From assembly GCA_036768475.1 (NCBI GenBank), contig DAIPMW010000002.1, positions 334,727-398,726 on the forward strand: 64,000 bases of DNA, written 5' to 3'. This DNA is from JAEUMD01 sp036768475 (GTDB taxonomy: Bacteria > Pseudomonadota > Alphaproteobacteria > Rhizobiales > Hyphomicrobiaceae). The notes under the pieces were generated by a model. The model was not told the DNA's origin, searched no databases, and was given only the letters and a program-made list of their open reading frames with translations. Positions 8,129 to 16,902 of the stretch are shown here, piece by piece; position 1 is the first letter of the stretch; each line of letters starts with the position of its first letter. The position numbers and the translations under genes are program-made.

Positions 8129-9370
8129 ATGAACGCGCAGTCCGATATTGGCGCCCAATCGGCGTCCGCCAAGGCGCTGGGTTACGGCGAAGCGCTGGCG
8201 CCGGGCGAACGCGCGCCCGCAAGCTATGCGGCCAGCGCCATTGCGAGCCGTGGACGCTGCCATCCTGAGCCCGAATGCACGACACGCAGCCCTTTCCAAC
8301 GCGACCGCGATCGTGTGCTGCATTCCACCCCGTTCCGCCGGCTGACCCACAAGACGCAGGTCTTCATTTATCATGAGGGCGACCATTACCGCACCCGCCT
8401 GACCCATTCGCTGGAAGTGGCGCAGATCGCCCGTACGATCGCCCGCCAGCTCCGTCTCGACGAGGATCTGGCCGAGGCGCTGGCGCTTGCCCACGATCTG
8501 GGGCATCCCCCTTTCGGCCACGCCGGCGAGCGTGCGCTTGACCGCGCCATGCGCGACTACGGCGGTTTCGATCACAATGCGCAGTCCTTGCGCATCGTCA
8601 TGCGCCTCGAACGCAAATACATGCGTTTCGATGGTCTTAATCTGACGTGGGAGATGCTGGAGGGGCTCGCCAAGCACAACGGCCCGGTCAAGCAGGATGG
8701 CTCAGCGGTGGCGAAGGTGATTGCTGGACTGCGCGAATGGCGTGACATTGGCGGCGACGGTTGGGCATCTGCCGAAGCTCAGGTGGCGGCATTTTCCGAC
8801 GACATCGCGTACGTCAATCACGACATCGATGACGCCCTGCGCGCAGGGCTACTGACGCTCGCCGATCTCGCCAGCATGCCCCTCGTCGGTCCTGTCGTCG
8901 CCGATCTCGTGCGCGAGCGCGACGGCCACGACAACCGCCTCATCTATGAAGCGACGCGGCGCACCATCACCGTCATGATCGCCGATATCGTCGCCGAGGC
9001 GCGCCGCAATCTCGCCCGGCTGGCGCCGGCGACCGCTGACGACATCCGCCGGGCGGCCGAGCCGGTGGTTTGCTTTTCGCCCGGCATGGCCGCCAGCATT
9101 GCTGCACTGAAGGTCGTTCTGTTCGAGCGTGTCTACCGTCACGATCGCGTTATGAACGTGATGCGGGCTGCGGAAGGCGTCGTGCTCGATCTGTTCGCGT
9201 GCTGCCTTGCCGACCCCGCGGCACTGCCAGAGGACTGGCGCCGGGCGGTAGCGCGCCTTGACGAGCGCCGCCGCGCCCGCCTCGTTGCTGACTATGTGGC
9301 CGGTATGACTGACCGCTATGCCCTGGCCGAGCATCGCCGCCTGTTTGACGTGACCCCGGAATTGCGATAG
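8129..9370 (+). CDS. dgt: Deoxyguanosinetriphosphate triphosphohydrolase-like HD protein
   Basis: The protein has 413 residues. It carries the HD-domain metal site: H93 in TRLTHSLEVAQIAR, the H122-D123 pair in ALAHDLGHPPFGHAGE, and a later Asp in DDIAYVNHDIDDAL. The entry RDRDRVLHSTPFRRLTHKTQVF is the typical opening of dNTPase (Dgt-like, type 2) proteins, which hydrolyse dNTPs to nucleosides and triphosphate. ATG 8129 is used because upstream codons are not conserved in character. It reads toward argS, about 110 bases away. The HD fold and position upstream of argS are standard in alphaproteobacteria. The actual substrate preference is not determined by sequence. Confidence 0.92.
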   Translation: MNAQSDIGAQSASAKALGYGEALAPGERAPASYAASAIASRGRCHPEPECTTRSPFQRDRDRVLHSTPFRRLTHKTQVFIYHEGDHYRTRLTHSLEVAQIARTIARQLRLDEDLAEALALAHDLGHPPFGHAGERALDRAMRDYGGFDHNAQSLRIVMRLERKYMRFDGLNLTWEMLEGLAKHNGPVKQDGSAVAKVIAGLREWRDIGGDGWASAEAQVAAFSDDIAYVNHDIDDALRAGLLTLADLASMPLVGPVVADLVRERDGHDNRLIYEATRRTITVMIADIVAEARRNLARLAPATADDIRRAAEPVVCFSPGMAASIAALKVVLFERVYRHDRVMNVMRAAEGVVLDLFACCLADPAALPEDWRRAVARLDERRRARLVADYVAGMTDRYALAEHRRLFDVTPELR

Positions 9371-9478
9371 GCGCACCTCGGTTTCTCCTACCCGCGAATT
9401 CCCGTGATTTCAGGGGCCGCAACGGCCTTCCCCGCCCGAACCGGAGGTGGCCATGCAACACACCGTGAGGATCGCTTC

Positions 9479-11239
9479 ATGACTGCTTTCGAGCACGTCG
9501 AGTCTTTGATCGTGAAGGCACTCGAGGCCATGAAGGCCGAAGGCGCGCTGCCGGGCGATCTTGTGCTGCCCGCGCTCGAGGTGGAGTTCCCGCGTGATCC
9601 GACACATGGAGACCTAGCCTCGAACGCAGCCATGGTGCTTGCCAAGGCAGCGCGCATGAAGCCACGCGACATCGCCGAGGGCCTCAAGGCGAGGCTGGAA
9701 GGCGAGGCGATCATCGAGAGGATCGATGTCGCAGGCCCCGGCTTTCTCAACCTGACGTTCAAGCCGGTCTTCTGGCAGGGCGTAATCGGCGAGATCGAAC
9801 GCCAGGGTGCCGCATACGGACGCGCGGCAAAGGTCTCTGAGGGTGCGGTGAATGTGGAATACGTCTCGGCCAACCCGACCGGCCCGATGCACGTCGGGCA
9901 TTGCCGCGGTGCCGTGTTCGGCGACGCGCTTGCCAATCTGCTGGAGTTCGCAGGCTTCGAAGTCACGCGCGAATACTACATCAACGATGCCGGTGCCCAG
10001 GTCGATGTGCTCGCCCGCTCCGCCTTTCTGCGCTACCGCGAGGCGCTGGGTGAGGCCATTGGTGAGATCCCCGAGGGCCTCTATCCCGGCGATTACCTCA
10101 AGCCCGTTGGCGAAGCGCTGGCCAAAGAGTTCGGCGACAAATTGAAAGGGCGCGACGAGGTCGACTGGCTGCCCATCGTGCGCGAGCGGGCGATTGCCGC
10201 CATGCTTGCCATGATCAAGGAGGACTTGGCCGCACTCAACATCCATCACGACGTCTTCTTCTCAGAGGCGTCCTTGAAGGGCAGCGGACGCGACCGGGTT
10301 GCCGAGGCGATCGCCGCCCTGAATGCCAAGGGCCTCATCTATGAGGGACAGTTGCCCAAACCCAAGGGGCATGACGAGGAGGAATGGGAGGAGCGCGAGC
10401 AGGTGCTCTTCAGGTCCACCCAATTCGGCGACGACATCGACCGGGCGCTGCAGAAGTCGGATGGTTCCTACACCTATTTTGCCTCCGACATAGCCTATCA
10501 CTACGACAAGCTGCAGCGCGGCTTCAGGCATCTCGTCAATGTGTTCGGCGCCGACCACATCGGCTACATCCCGCGTATGAAGGCGGCGGTTGCCGCTCTC
10601 TCGGGCGGCGAGGCAGACCTCGACATCAAGGTCTGCCAACTCGTCAAGCTCTTCAAGAACGGCGAGCCCTACAAGATGTCCAAGCGCGCCGGCACCTTTG
10701 TCACGCTTCGCGATGTGGTTGACGAGGTCGGGCGCGATCCCGTTCGCTTCATGATGCTTTACCGCAAGAACGATGCGCCGTTGGACTTCGATTTCGCCAA
10801 GGTAACCGAGCAGTCCAAAGACAATCCGGTCTTCTACGTTCAGTATGCGCATGCGCGCGCTGCCTCGCTCTTCCGCAACGCCGAGGAGGCCTTTCCTGGC
10901 TTGACCCGCGATAGCGCAGAGGTTCGCGCCGCCGACCTTTCCAAGCTTGATAACGCAGGCGAAATCGATCTTATGAAGCGCCTCGCCGCGTTCCCGCGAA
11001 TGGTTGCGGGTGCTGCAGCCGCGCACGAGCCCCATCGCGTCGCGTTCTATCTTTATGAGCTTGCTTCCGCGCTTCACGCGCAGTGGTCGAGAGGCAATGA
11101 TTCGCCACAATTACGCTTTATCCGACAAGATGATAGGCATATGACCGCGGCGCGTTTGGCCATCGTCGCGGCGACACAACGGGTGATATCCTCAGGATTA
11201 GCTGTTCTCGGCGTCGAGGCCCCCGACGCGATGCGTTAG
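9479..11239 (+). CDS. argS: Arginyl-tRNA synthetase
   Basis: This 586-residue class I synthetase charges tRNA-Arg. The Add-1 N-terminal domain covers about 1-115; the HIGH signature is HVGH at 138-141 in ANPTGPMHVGHCRGAVFGDAL; the KMSKS loop is KMSKRAGTFVTLRD; and the DALR anticodon-binding domain forms the C-terminus, ending LAVLGVEAPDAMR. The ATG at 9479 begins the conserved domain directly. A stop TAGAG follows at its end. The next gene, a SPOR protein, starts about 50 bases later, so the two are likely one transcription unit. Confidence 0.97.
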   Translation: MTAFEHVESLIVKALEAMKAEGALPGDLVLPALEVEFPRDPTHGDLASNAAMVLAKAARMKPRDIAEGLKARLEGEAIIERIDVAGPGFLNLTFKPVFWQGVIGEIERQGAAYGRAAKVSEGAVNVEYVSANPTGPMHVGHCRGAVFGDALANLLEFAGFEVTREYYINDAGAQVDVLARSAFLRYREALGEAIGEIPEGLYPGDYLKPVGEALAKEFGDKLKGRDEVDWLPIVRERAIAAMLAMIKEDLAALNIHHDVFFSEASLKGSGRDRVAEAIAALNAKGLIYEGQLPKPKGHDEEEWEEREQVLFRSTQFGDDIDRALQKSDGSYTYFASDIAYHYDKLQRGFRHLVNVFGADHIGYIPRMKAAVAALSGGEADLDIKVCQLVKLFKNGEPYKMSKRAGTFVTLRDVVDEVGRDPVRFMMLYRKNDAPLDFDFAKVTEQSKDNPVFYVQYAHARAASLFRNAEEAFPGLTRDSAEVRAADLSKLDNAGEIDLMKRLAAFPRMVAGAAAAHEPHRVAFYLYELASALHAQWSRGNDSPQLRFIRQDDRHMTAARLAIVAATQRVISSGLAVLGVEAPDAMR

Positions 11240-11292
11240 AGTCGTGATTCTGAGGTGGTTTATTGCCCGCAAGGGCTGGGGATTTTCCAATT

Positions 11293-13209
11293 ATGTCACG
11301 CAAAACTGGTCCCGCGAACGCCACCCCGAGGTGGCCCGAGCCAAGCGAGGGCCAGGCTGCGGCGCGCCAGGATCATCAAAGGTCATATCCGCAGGAAGGG
11401 TATCAGCAGGCTCCCGACCAGCCTCCCCCCTATCGCGACGCGCCCCAGGGATACGACCCTTACGCGCCGCATCAGCAGACAGCACCTTACGGACATCCGG
11501 CCAATCCCTATGGCGAGCAGGCAGGCTACCCGCCGGCAGGCCAGGGTCACGCGGCGCCGCAGTCGGCGCATTATGCGCCTCAGTTCGAGCATTATCAGCC
11601 GACGCAGCCTGCTGCGCCGGGGCACGAGCCGGATAACCGGTGGGATCAGTCGCAGCAGTGGCAGCACGCCGATCCAGCGTCGCCCTATCCGCAGCCTGCG
11701 ATGCCGCGCGCGCCATCCCAACCCGCGCAGCCGTCGCATTATGATCCCGCCTATGCTTACCAGGATGCGCAGCACGGCGGCCAAGCCTATCCGCCGCAGG
11801 CTGCACCGCCTCTACGTGGCGCGGCTTACGATCAGATGCCCTCATTCGATCATGCACAGCAGGGTGGGTGGCCTGCGCAGCCGGTAGCGGATGATCCCTA
11901 TGCACCCCAGGAACCGGCCTGGGGCGTTCCGCAGGGCTACAATCCCCAAGACCACCACCAGGGTTACTACGATCCCCAGGACAACCAGGGGTACGAGCAG
12001 GAGGGGTATGACCCACGGGCTTATGGGCAGCAAGCTTATCCGAATTCGGATTATGCTTCGGCGCCACCTTATGGCTACGGCGATGCTGGCGCGGCCTATC
12101 CCGACCCTTCTGCCGATCCGCATGCCTTGCCGCCTGAGCCTGAATTTGGACTAGCCGACTCCGCCTACGCGCCTCCGGCGCACCGCGATCCCAACGGTTA
12201 TGCGGACGAGGACTACGACGCGGACGAGTTCGCCTATGAGGACGATCAGCCCCCCGGCCGGTCGCGCTGGTTGAAGATCGCGGCAATTGCTGGCGTCGGA
12301 CTCATCGTCATCGGTGGCGGTGTTTATGGCTATACCAAATTCGCGGGGTCATCCGCGCCTGGCGATCCGCCTCTCGTGCGCAAGGCCGATGCCCCCTCCA
12401 AGATCAAGCCGGACGATCCCGGTGGCAAGAAATTCGCCCACACCGATTCCAAGATCCTTGGACGGCTGAGTGACGATGGCGGCAAGCCGGCGACCGACAG
12501 TGCAGCCGACGCAGAGAATGGGGGGACCCGCAAGGTCGCTACCATGGTGATTGGACGTGATGGATCGATCGTGGCCACACCTGACACGGATCGCCCGCCA
12601 CCATCACGTCTGCCCCAGGGCGTCTCGCCGGTGCCCGGTATGACGATTGTCGACGGGTTCGGCGGCCGCACGCCGCAAGTCAGCGCTCAGCCCGCCCCAT
12701 CCGCACCTTCGATGGTCAATGCTCCCAGGGCAGGCACGGGCGAGCCACCGCCGCCGGTTGCCGCGCCAAAGCAGACAGAATCGCCGCCGCCGACCAAGCC
12801 GGTCGTCATTGCGCGCGCAGAGCCCACAGGCAGCATTGAAGTTTCGCAGCCGCCTGCTGCGGCCTCTACACCGAGGTCGGCGCCCTCCAAGACGATCGCA
12901 CGTGCCGCACCCGCGCCGCAGCCGCCGGCACCGTCTTCTTCCGGCGCCGGATATGTCGCCGTGCTGGCATCAATTCCGCGGTCGGCGTCGAGCCGCATGG
13001 ATGCCTTGAAGCAGTTTGCCGATCTGCAGCAGAAATACGCCGCGCAGCTCGGCGGAAAGACGCCGGACGTACAGGAGGCGAACCTGGGCCAGAAGGGAAC
13101 GTACCACCGTCTCATCGTCGGCCCGCCTGGCTCCAAGCAGGAAGCAAGTCGCTTGTGCAGCGACCTCAAGTCAGCCGGCTACTCGAGCTGCTGGATCAAG
13201 TCGTATTGA
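11293..13209 (+). CDS. SPOR-domain membrane protein with long Pro/Gln/Tyr-rich N-terminus
   Basis: The product has 638 residues in four parts. Residues 1 to about 320 are low complexity, rich in Pro, Gln, Tyr, Ala, Gly and His with many YxPQ, GYxPQ and YGQQAY-like units; an acidic stretch (DEDYDADEFAYEDDQ) ends it. One membrane segment follows (about 328-348, WLKIAAIAGVGLIVIGGG). Residues 350-545 are a Pro/Ala-rich periplasmic linker. A SPOR domain occupies about 549-638 (YVAVLASIPRSAS... LIVGPPGSKQEA... CSDLKSAGYSSCWIKSY). SPOR domains bind denuded septal peptidoglycan, so a role at the division site with neighbouring nagZ is likely. The cytoplasmic N-terminus is unusually long and compositionally biased. 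Confidence 0.85.
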   Translation: MSRKTGPANATPRWPEPSEGQAAARQDHQRSYPQEGYQQAPDQPPPYRDAPQGYDPYAPHQQTAPYGHPANPYGEQAGYPPAGQGHAAPQSAHYAPQFEHYQPTQPAAPGHEPDNRWDQSQQWQHADPASPYPQPAMPRAPSQPAQPSHYDPAYAYQDAQHGGQAYPPQAAPPLRGAAYDQMPSFDHAQQGGWPAQPVADDPYAPQEPAWGVPQGYNPQDHHQGYYDPQDNQGYEQEGYDPRAYGQQAYPNSDYASAPPYGYGDAGAAYPDPSADPHALPPEPEFGLADSAYAPPAHRDPNGYADEDYDADEFAYEDDQPPGRSRWLKIAAIAGVGLIVIGGGVYGYTKFAGSSAPGDPPLVRKADAPSKIKPDDPGGKKFAHTDSKILGRLSDDGGKPATDSAADAENGGTRKVATMVIGRDGSIVATPDTDRPPPSRLPQGVSPVPGMTIVDGFGGRTPQVSAQPAPSAPSMVNAPRAGTGEPPPPVAAPKQTESPPPTKPVVIARAEPTGSIEVSQPPAAASTPRSAPSKTIARAAPAPQPPAPSSSGAGYVAVLASIPRSASSRMDALKQFADLQQKYAAQLGGKTPDVQEANLGQKGTYHRLIVGPPGSKQEASRLCSDLKSAGYSSCWIKSY

Positions 13210-13348
13210 GTGCCGGCCGAGCCGATAGGTGCCGCGCCGGTGCCGGGTCGCCCATCACAAGGGCGCGTTTGTCTCACGTAATCTTACGTATGTGCCGGCA
13301 TCTACCTCACGGTCCGCAACCAGCGGCAGTCAACGGGAATAAATCGAC

Positions 13349-14386
13349 GTGGCCAATCAAGCAGCGTTCATTTGCGGTCTTGCAGGGCTGACCCTGAGTA
13401 GCGAGGAACGCCGCTTCCTCGGTGCAGCGCGCCCTGCCGGCGTCATTCTCTTCGCGCGCAACCTCGAAAGCCACGATCAGATCCGTGGCCTCGTTGGCGA
13501 AGCCCGCAGCGCGATCGGCGGCGACGACACCCTGGTGCTGATCGACCAGGAGGGTGGACGGGTCCAGCGTTTGCGCCCGCCGCTGGGCCGAGCACTGCCA
13601 GCGGCCGCAGCCTACGCTGGGCTCTATGTCGAAGACGCCGAGGCTGCCTGCCGCGACGCGTTCCTTGCCGCACGCCTCCTTTCTCAAGATCTGAAGGACC
13701 TCGGAATCGATACCAATTGCGCGCCCGTGCTGGACCTTCCGGTCGCTGGCGCTCACAAGGTCATCGGCGATCGCGCTTATGGCGAAACCGTCGCCCAGGT
13801 GGTCGCGCTGGGCCGGTCCGTTGCCGATGGATTCATGGCCGGTGGAGTTCTGCCGGTCATCAAGCACATTCCCGGTCATGGCCGTGCCACCGCCGACAGC
13901 CATATGGAACTGCCCGTCGTTGCAGCCTCGCGCCTCGAACTGGAGGAGACGGATTTTGCAACATTCCGCGCCCTGGCTCACATGCCGGCCGCGATGAGCG
14001 GGCATGTCGTCTTCTCGGCCATCGACGATGCACATCCGGCCAGTACGTCCGCGAAGGTCACGGCGGAGATCGTCCGCGGCTATATCGGTTTCGACGGTCT
14101 GCTGATGAGCGATGACTTGGGCATGAAGGCGCTGGCCGGTCCCATGCGCGCTCGTGCCGAGGCGGTCATCGCAGCGGGTTCCGATCTAGCGCTCCATTGC
14201 AGCGGCGACTTCGTTGAGATGCAGGCCGTCGCGGCGGGCGTGCCGGCCCTTTCCGGGCGCGCGCTGCAGCGCTTCGAAAAGGCACGTGCGGTCACGCGAT
14301 CCGCGACGCCCTATGATCGTGTTGCCGCAGAATTGGCGCTGGCAGGCGTGCTTTCTCGCCAAGCCGACGCGCGGGAATCGGTCTAA
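13349..14386 (+). CDS. nagZ: Beta-N-acetylhexosaminidase, GH3 family
   Basis: The 345-residue protein is a cytoplasmic GH3 N-acetylglucosaminidase that removes GlcNAc from recycled anhydro-muropeptides. The NagZ signature KH(I/F)PGHG is at 172-178 followed by ADSHMELP; the catalytic nucleophile is expected at Asp255 in LLMSDDLGMKAL; LIDQEGGRVQRL near 64-75 is also a family word. The start codon is GTG. It lies between the SPOR gene and scpA, the usual order in this group. No signal peptide is present, as expected for NagZ. Confidence 0.95.
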   Translation: MANQAAFICGLAGLTLSSEERRFLGAARPAGVILFARNLESHDQIRGLVGEARSAIGGDDTLVLIDQEGGRVQRLRPPLGRALPAAAAYAGLYVEDAEAACRDAFLAARLLSQDLKDLGIDTNCAPVLDLPVAGAHKVIGDRAYGETVAQVVALGRSVADGFMAGGVLPVIKHIPGHGRATADSHMELPVVAASRLELEETDFATFRALAHMPAAMSGHVVFSAIDDAHPASTSAKVTAEIVRGYIGFDGLLMSDDLGMKALAGPMRARAEAVIAAGSDLALHCSGDFVEMQAVAAGVPALSGRALQRFEKARAVTRSATPYDRVAAELALAGVLSRQADARESV

Positions 14387-14446
14387 ATTCAGCTTATTGA
14401 CGGGATCGCTTGACCTTCGCGGCTCTAAGGCGCACCACGGCGGGAC

Positions 14447-15379
14447 ATGACGAACGCTTCGACAAGCAACTCGATTGCGCCTGGAGACAGGCTCGAGCAG
14501 AGCTCCTGGGACGATCCAGGTGTTGAGGATGCGCGTGCCCCCGACGAGCAGCTGGTGGTCGACGTCGAGGGCTTCGAAGGCCCGCTCGATCTGCTTCTCG
14601 CGCTGGCGCGCACGCAGAAGGTCGACATCGCACGCATCTCGATCGTTACCCTCGTCGACCAGTATCTCCAGTTCATCCGTGACGCGCAGCAGCTGCGTCT
14701 GGAGATCGCTGCTGATTACCTGGTCATGGCTGCGTGGCTCGCATTCCTGAAGTCGCGCCTGCTTCTGCCGCGCGAGGACGTGGCCGGCGATGAGTTGACC
14801 GCCGAGGAAGCGGCACAGCGCCTCGCTTTCCGGCTGATGCGCCTTGACGCGATGCGCCGTGCCGCCGCCGAGTTGATGAGCCGCCATCGCCTTGGCCATG
14901 AAATTTTTGCACGCGGGTGGCACGAGCCCGTCGAGACGATCAGGGAGACGCGATACACCGCCGAGATCATCGACCTGCTCAAGGCCTATGCCGATCAGCG
15001 CCGGCGAACGATCAAGGTCGAGCACGTGGTCAAGGCGCGCACCGTATGGTCCATCAAGGAAGCCCGCGGCCGATTGGAGCGCCTGGTCGGCGCAAAGCTC
15101 GGTCATTGGGTGCAGCTCGACCTGTTCCTACAGGCGTATCTGCCTTCGCCAGAGGCGCGCCGGACGGTGCTCGCAAGTTCGTTTGGCGCAAGTCTCGAAA
15201 TGGCGCGCGAAGGTCTCGTTGAGCTTCGTCAGGACGGCCCGTTCGCGCCGCTTTTCGTGCGAAGGCGCGAAGCGGCGGTTCCGCAGCCGGCAGGCGACTC
15301 ACAGAGCGCGCGGGAGAACAGCTTGAAAAGCGTGTCAGGAAGCAAAGCGCCGGGCGAGGAATTGGGTCACAAGACCTGA
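14447..15379 (+). CDS. scpA: Segregation and condensation protein A (kleisin)
   Basis: The 310-residue protein is the ScpA kleisin, which with ScpB and Smc forms the bacterial condensin for chromosome segregation. The diagnostic segment is VEGFEGPLDLLLALARTQKVDIARISI near 41-67, followed by VDQYLQFI and DYLVMAAWLAFLKSRLLLP. The N-terminal 40 residues are polar, and a 40-residue polar tail follows the winged-helix end. It stands 60 bases behind nagZ and 75 bases ahead of scpB in the same direction. Confidence 0.95.
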   Translation: MTNASTSNSIAPGDRLEQSSWDDPGVEDARAPDEQLVVDVEGFEGPLDLLLALARTQKVDIARISIVTLVDQYLQFIRDAQQLRLEIAADYLVMAAWLAFLKSRLLLPREDVAGDELTAEEAAQRLAFRLMRLDAMRRAAAELMSRHRLGHEIFARGWHEPVETIRETRYTAEIIDLLKAYADQRRRTIKVEHVVKARTVWSIKEARGRLERLVGAKLGHWVQLDLFLQAYLPSPEARRTVLASSFGASLEMAREGLVELRQDGPFAPLFVRRREAAVPQPAGDSQSARENSLKSVSGSKAPGEELGHKT

Positions 15380-15454
15380 AAGAGCGGTGGACCGGCGGAC
15401 GCAGGTCCGCCACGGGTCTAATGCCTGGACCACGAGTTTCATGTGCGGAGTACC

Positions 15455-16495
15455 ATGAAGGATAACAAGCCAAGGGATACGGCGAAGATGGGACCGCCCC
15501 GCTTGACATTGGTGCCCAAGGACGAGGACCACGTTCGCCAGCGCAATGCTGCGGCTTTGGACGCCTCACCCCCGTTCACCGATACTGAGGCCGTTGCCGC
15601 GACGACCAGCGCCGCTTCAGAAAATCCAACGGCGTTGGTTGCTCCCCCTGCTGGCGGAAACGAGCCGTCGTCCGGTGCTGCTGGCGAATTCGTCCTACCC
15701 GGCGAGGCGGCTGAGGCGGACCCTGTCGCGATGCTTGCCGCACAGGATCGCCGCGAGAAGCTCAGGATCATCGAGGCGCTTGTGTTTGCCGCATCCGAGC
15801 CGATCACCGAGGAGCAACTCGCGCAGAGCCTGATCGAGGGCGAGGATGTCGCCGGCCTGCTTGCCGAGCTGCAACAGATCTATGCAACGCGCGGCGTCAA
15901 CCTGGTGAAGGTCGCCGGCAAGTGGGCCTTTCGCACCGCCGAGGATCTCTCCTATCTGTTGCAGCGCTACGCACACGAGGAACGGCGCCTGTCGAAGGCC
16001 GCGCTGGAGACGCTCGCCATCATTGCCTATCATCAGCCTGTAACGCGCGCTGAGATCGAAGAGATCCGGGGTGTCTCGACTTCGGCCGGCACCATCGACA
16101 TCCTGCTCGAAACACGTTGGATACGCCCGCGTGGCCGCCGCCGCGCCCCCGGCCGGCCGGTTACCTATGGCACCACGGAAAACTTCCTCACCCACTTTGG
16201 TCTCGACACCATCAAAGACCTGCCGGGCCTTGCGGAGCTGAAGGGTGCTGGCCTTCTGGACGCTACGCTGCCGCCGGGGTTCACTGTGCCTGAACCGCGC
16301 AATGTCGCCGCCCTGATGCCTGACGAGTTGCCGCTCGAGGACAGTGAAGAGGATATGCAAGGCGCGCTCGCATTCGACGAGCCGGACGCCGCTGAGTCAG
16401 CAGCCGCCGTCGAAACCGGCGATGAAACGCCAGAAAACGGCATCGATGAAGCGCGGCTGGATGAAGACGGCTCCCGCAGCGAGCAGGCTTCCTGA
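15455..16495 (+). CDS. scpB: Segregation and condensation protein B with N- and C-terminal extensions
   Basis: The protein has 346 residues, long for ScpB (commonly about 200-250). The core of paired winged helices runs from about 95 (RREKLRIIEALVFAASEPITEEQLA) to about 265, including ALETLAIIAYHQPVTRAEIEEIRGV and a GRRRAPGRPVTYGTTENFLTHFGL end. The first 90 residues are a polar Ala/Pro-rich arm and the last 65 are acidic. Such arms are often seen in alphaproteobacterial ScpB. ATG 15455 has CGGAG just upstream; GTG 15443 is the alternative. Its TGA stop is the first unit of a TGACG tandem repeat. Confidence 0.93.
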   Translation: MKDNKPRDTAKMGPPRLTLVPKDEDHVRQRNAAALDASPPFTDTEAVAATTSAASENPTALVAPPAGGNEPSSGAAGEFVLPGEAAEADPVAMLAAQDRREKLRIIEALVFAASEPITEEQLAQSLIEGEDVAGLLAELQQIYATRGVNLVKVAGKWAFRTAEDLSYLLQRYAHEERRLSKAALETLAIIAYHQPVTRAEIEEIRGVSTSAGTIDILLETRWIRPRGRRRAPGRPVTYGTTENFLTHFGLDTIKDLPGLAELKGAGLLDATLPPGFTVPEPRNVAALMPDELPLEDSEEDMQGALAFDEPDAAESAAAVETGDETPENGIDEARLDEDGSRSEQAS

Positions 16496-16512
16496 CGTGA
16501 CGTGACGTGACG
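16493..16512 (+). repeat. Four tandem TGACG units
   Basis: TGACG is repeated four times without interruption. The first TGA is the stop codon of scpB. This may be a slippage tract; no function is suggested. Confidence 0.7.
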
Positions 16513-16902
16513 GGGCTGGTGAGGGGAGGGTGATCGGGCGACGAGGGCAAACCGGCGTGACCGCTTGCCCCTTGCCCCGGCCCGGGCGATAAGGCCCTGG
16601 CAATGTTCGCGCACTATCCCGATATGGACGCACGAGTGACGGGTTGGTCTCACGGTGTGCCGTGGCGCCGTGACGTTGAGCGGCCGCTGCCGTTCCGCTG
16701 TGTGTTCGATGCGGCATGGTGATCGGCGTCTAGAGCATGTTTAAGCTGAAGTGTGCAGCGGTTCAGCGTGAAAACGTGCTCAAAACAAGGTGCTGGATCG
16801 CGTTTATGTATCCGTCATACATGAACGCGATCTAGATATTGGCGGCCTGCACTGCGGCTAGGAGTGAGGCATGCCGCGAAGGCATGCGGTGGAACCGAGA
16901 TT
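16496..16902. other. Intergenic region between scpB and the ABC ATPase gene
   Basis: These 407 bases hold the TGACG tandem repeat and dispersed repeat copy 2 (16731-16836). The middle part (about 16513-16730) shows no gene, tRNA or clear terminator. The usual continuity of scpB with tatA is broken here by this region and the ABC ATPase gene. Confidence 0.6.
16731..16836 (+). repeat. Dispersed two-hairpin repeat, copy 2
   Basis: Hairpin A is GAGCATGTTT ... AAACGTGCTC, in which one T-A pair has become a T.G wobble, so pairing is kept. The inner stem is GCTGAA / TTCAGC. Hairpin B has arms GATCGCGTT / AACGCGATC with a perfect inner extension ATGTAT / ATACAT. Both ends read TCTAGA or TAGA. Confidence 0.85.

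Noticed and set aside
11293..12260. Tandem nucleotide repeat in the SPOR gene
   Set aside because: The protein units are similar but irregular in length and spacing, and no exact DNA repeat unit could be followed; it is biased composition and not a clean tandem array.
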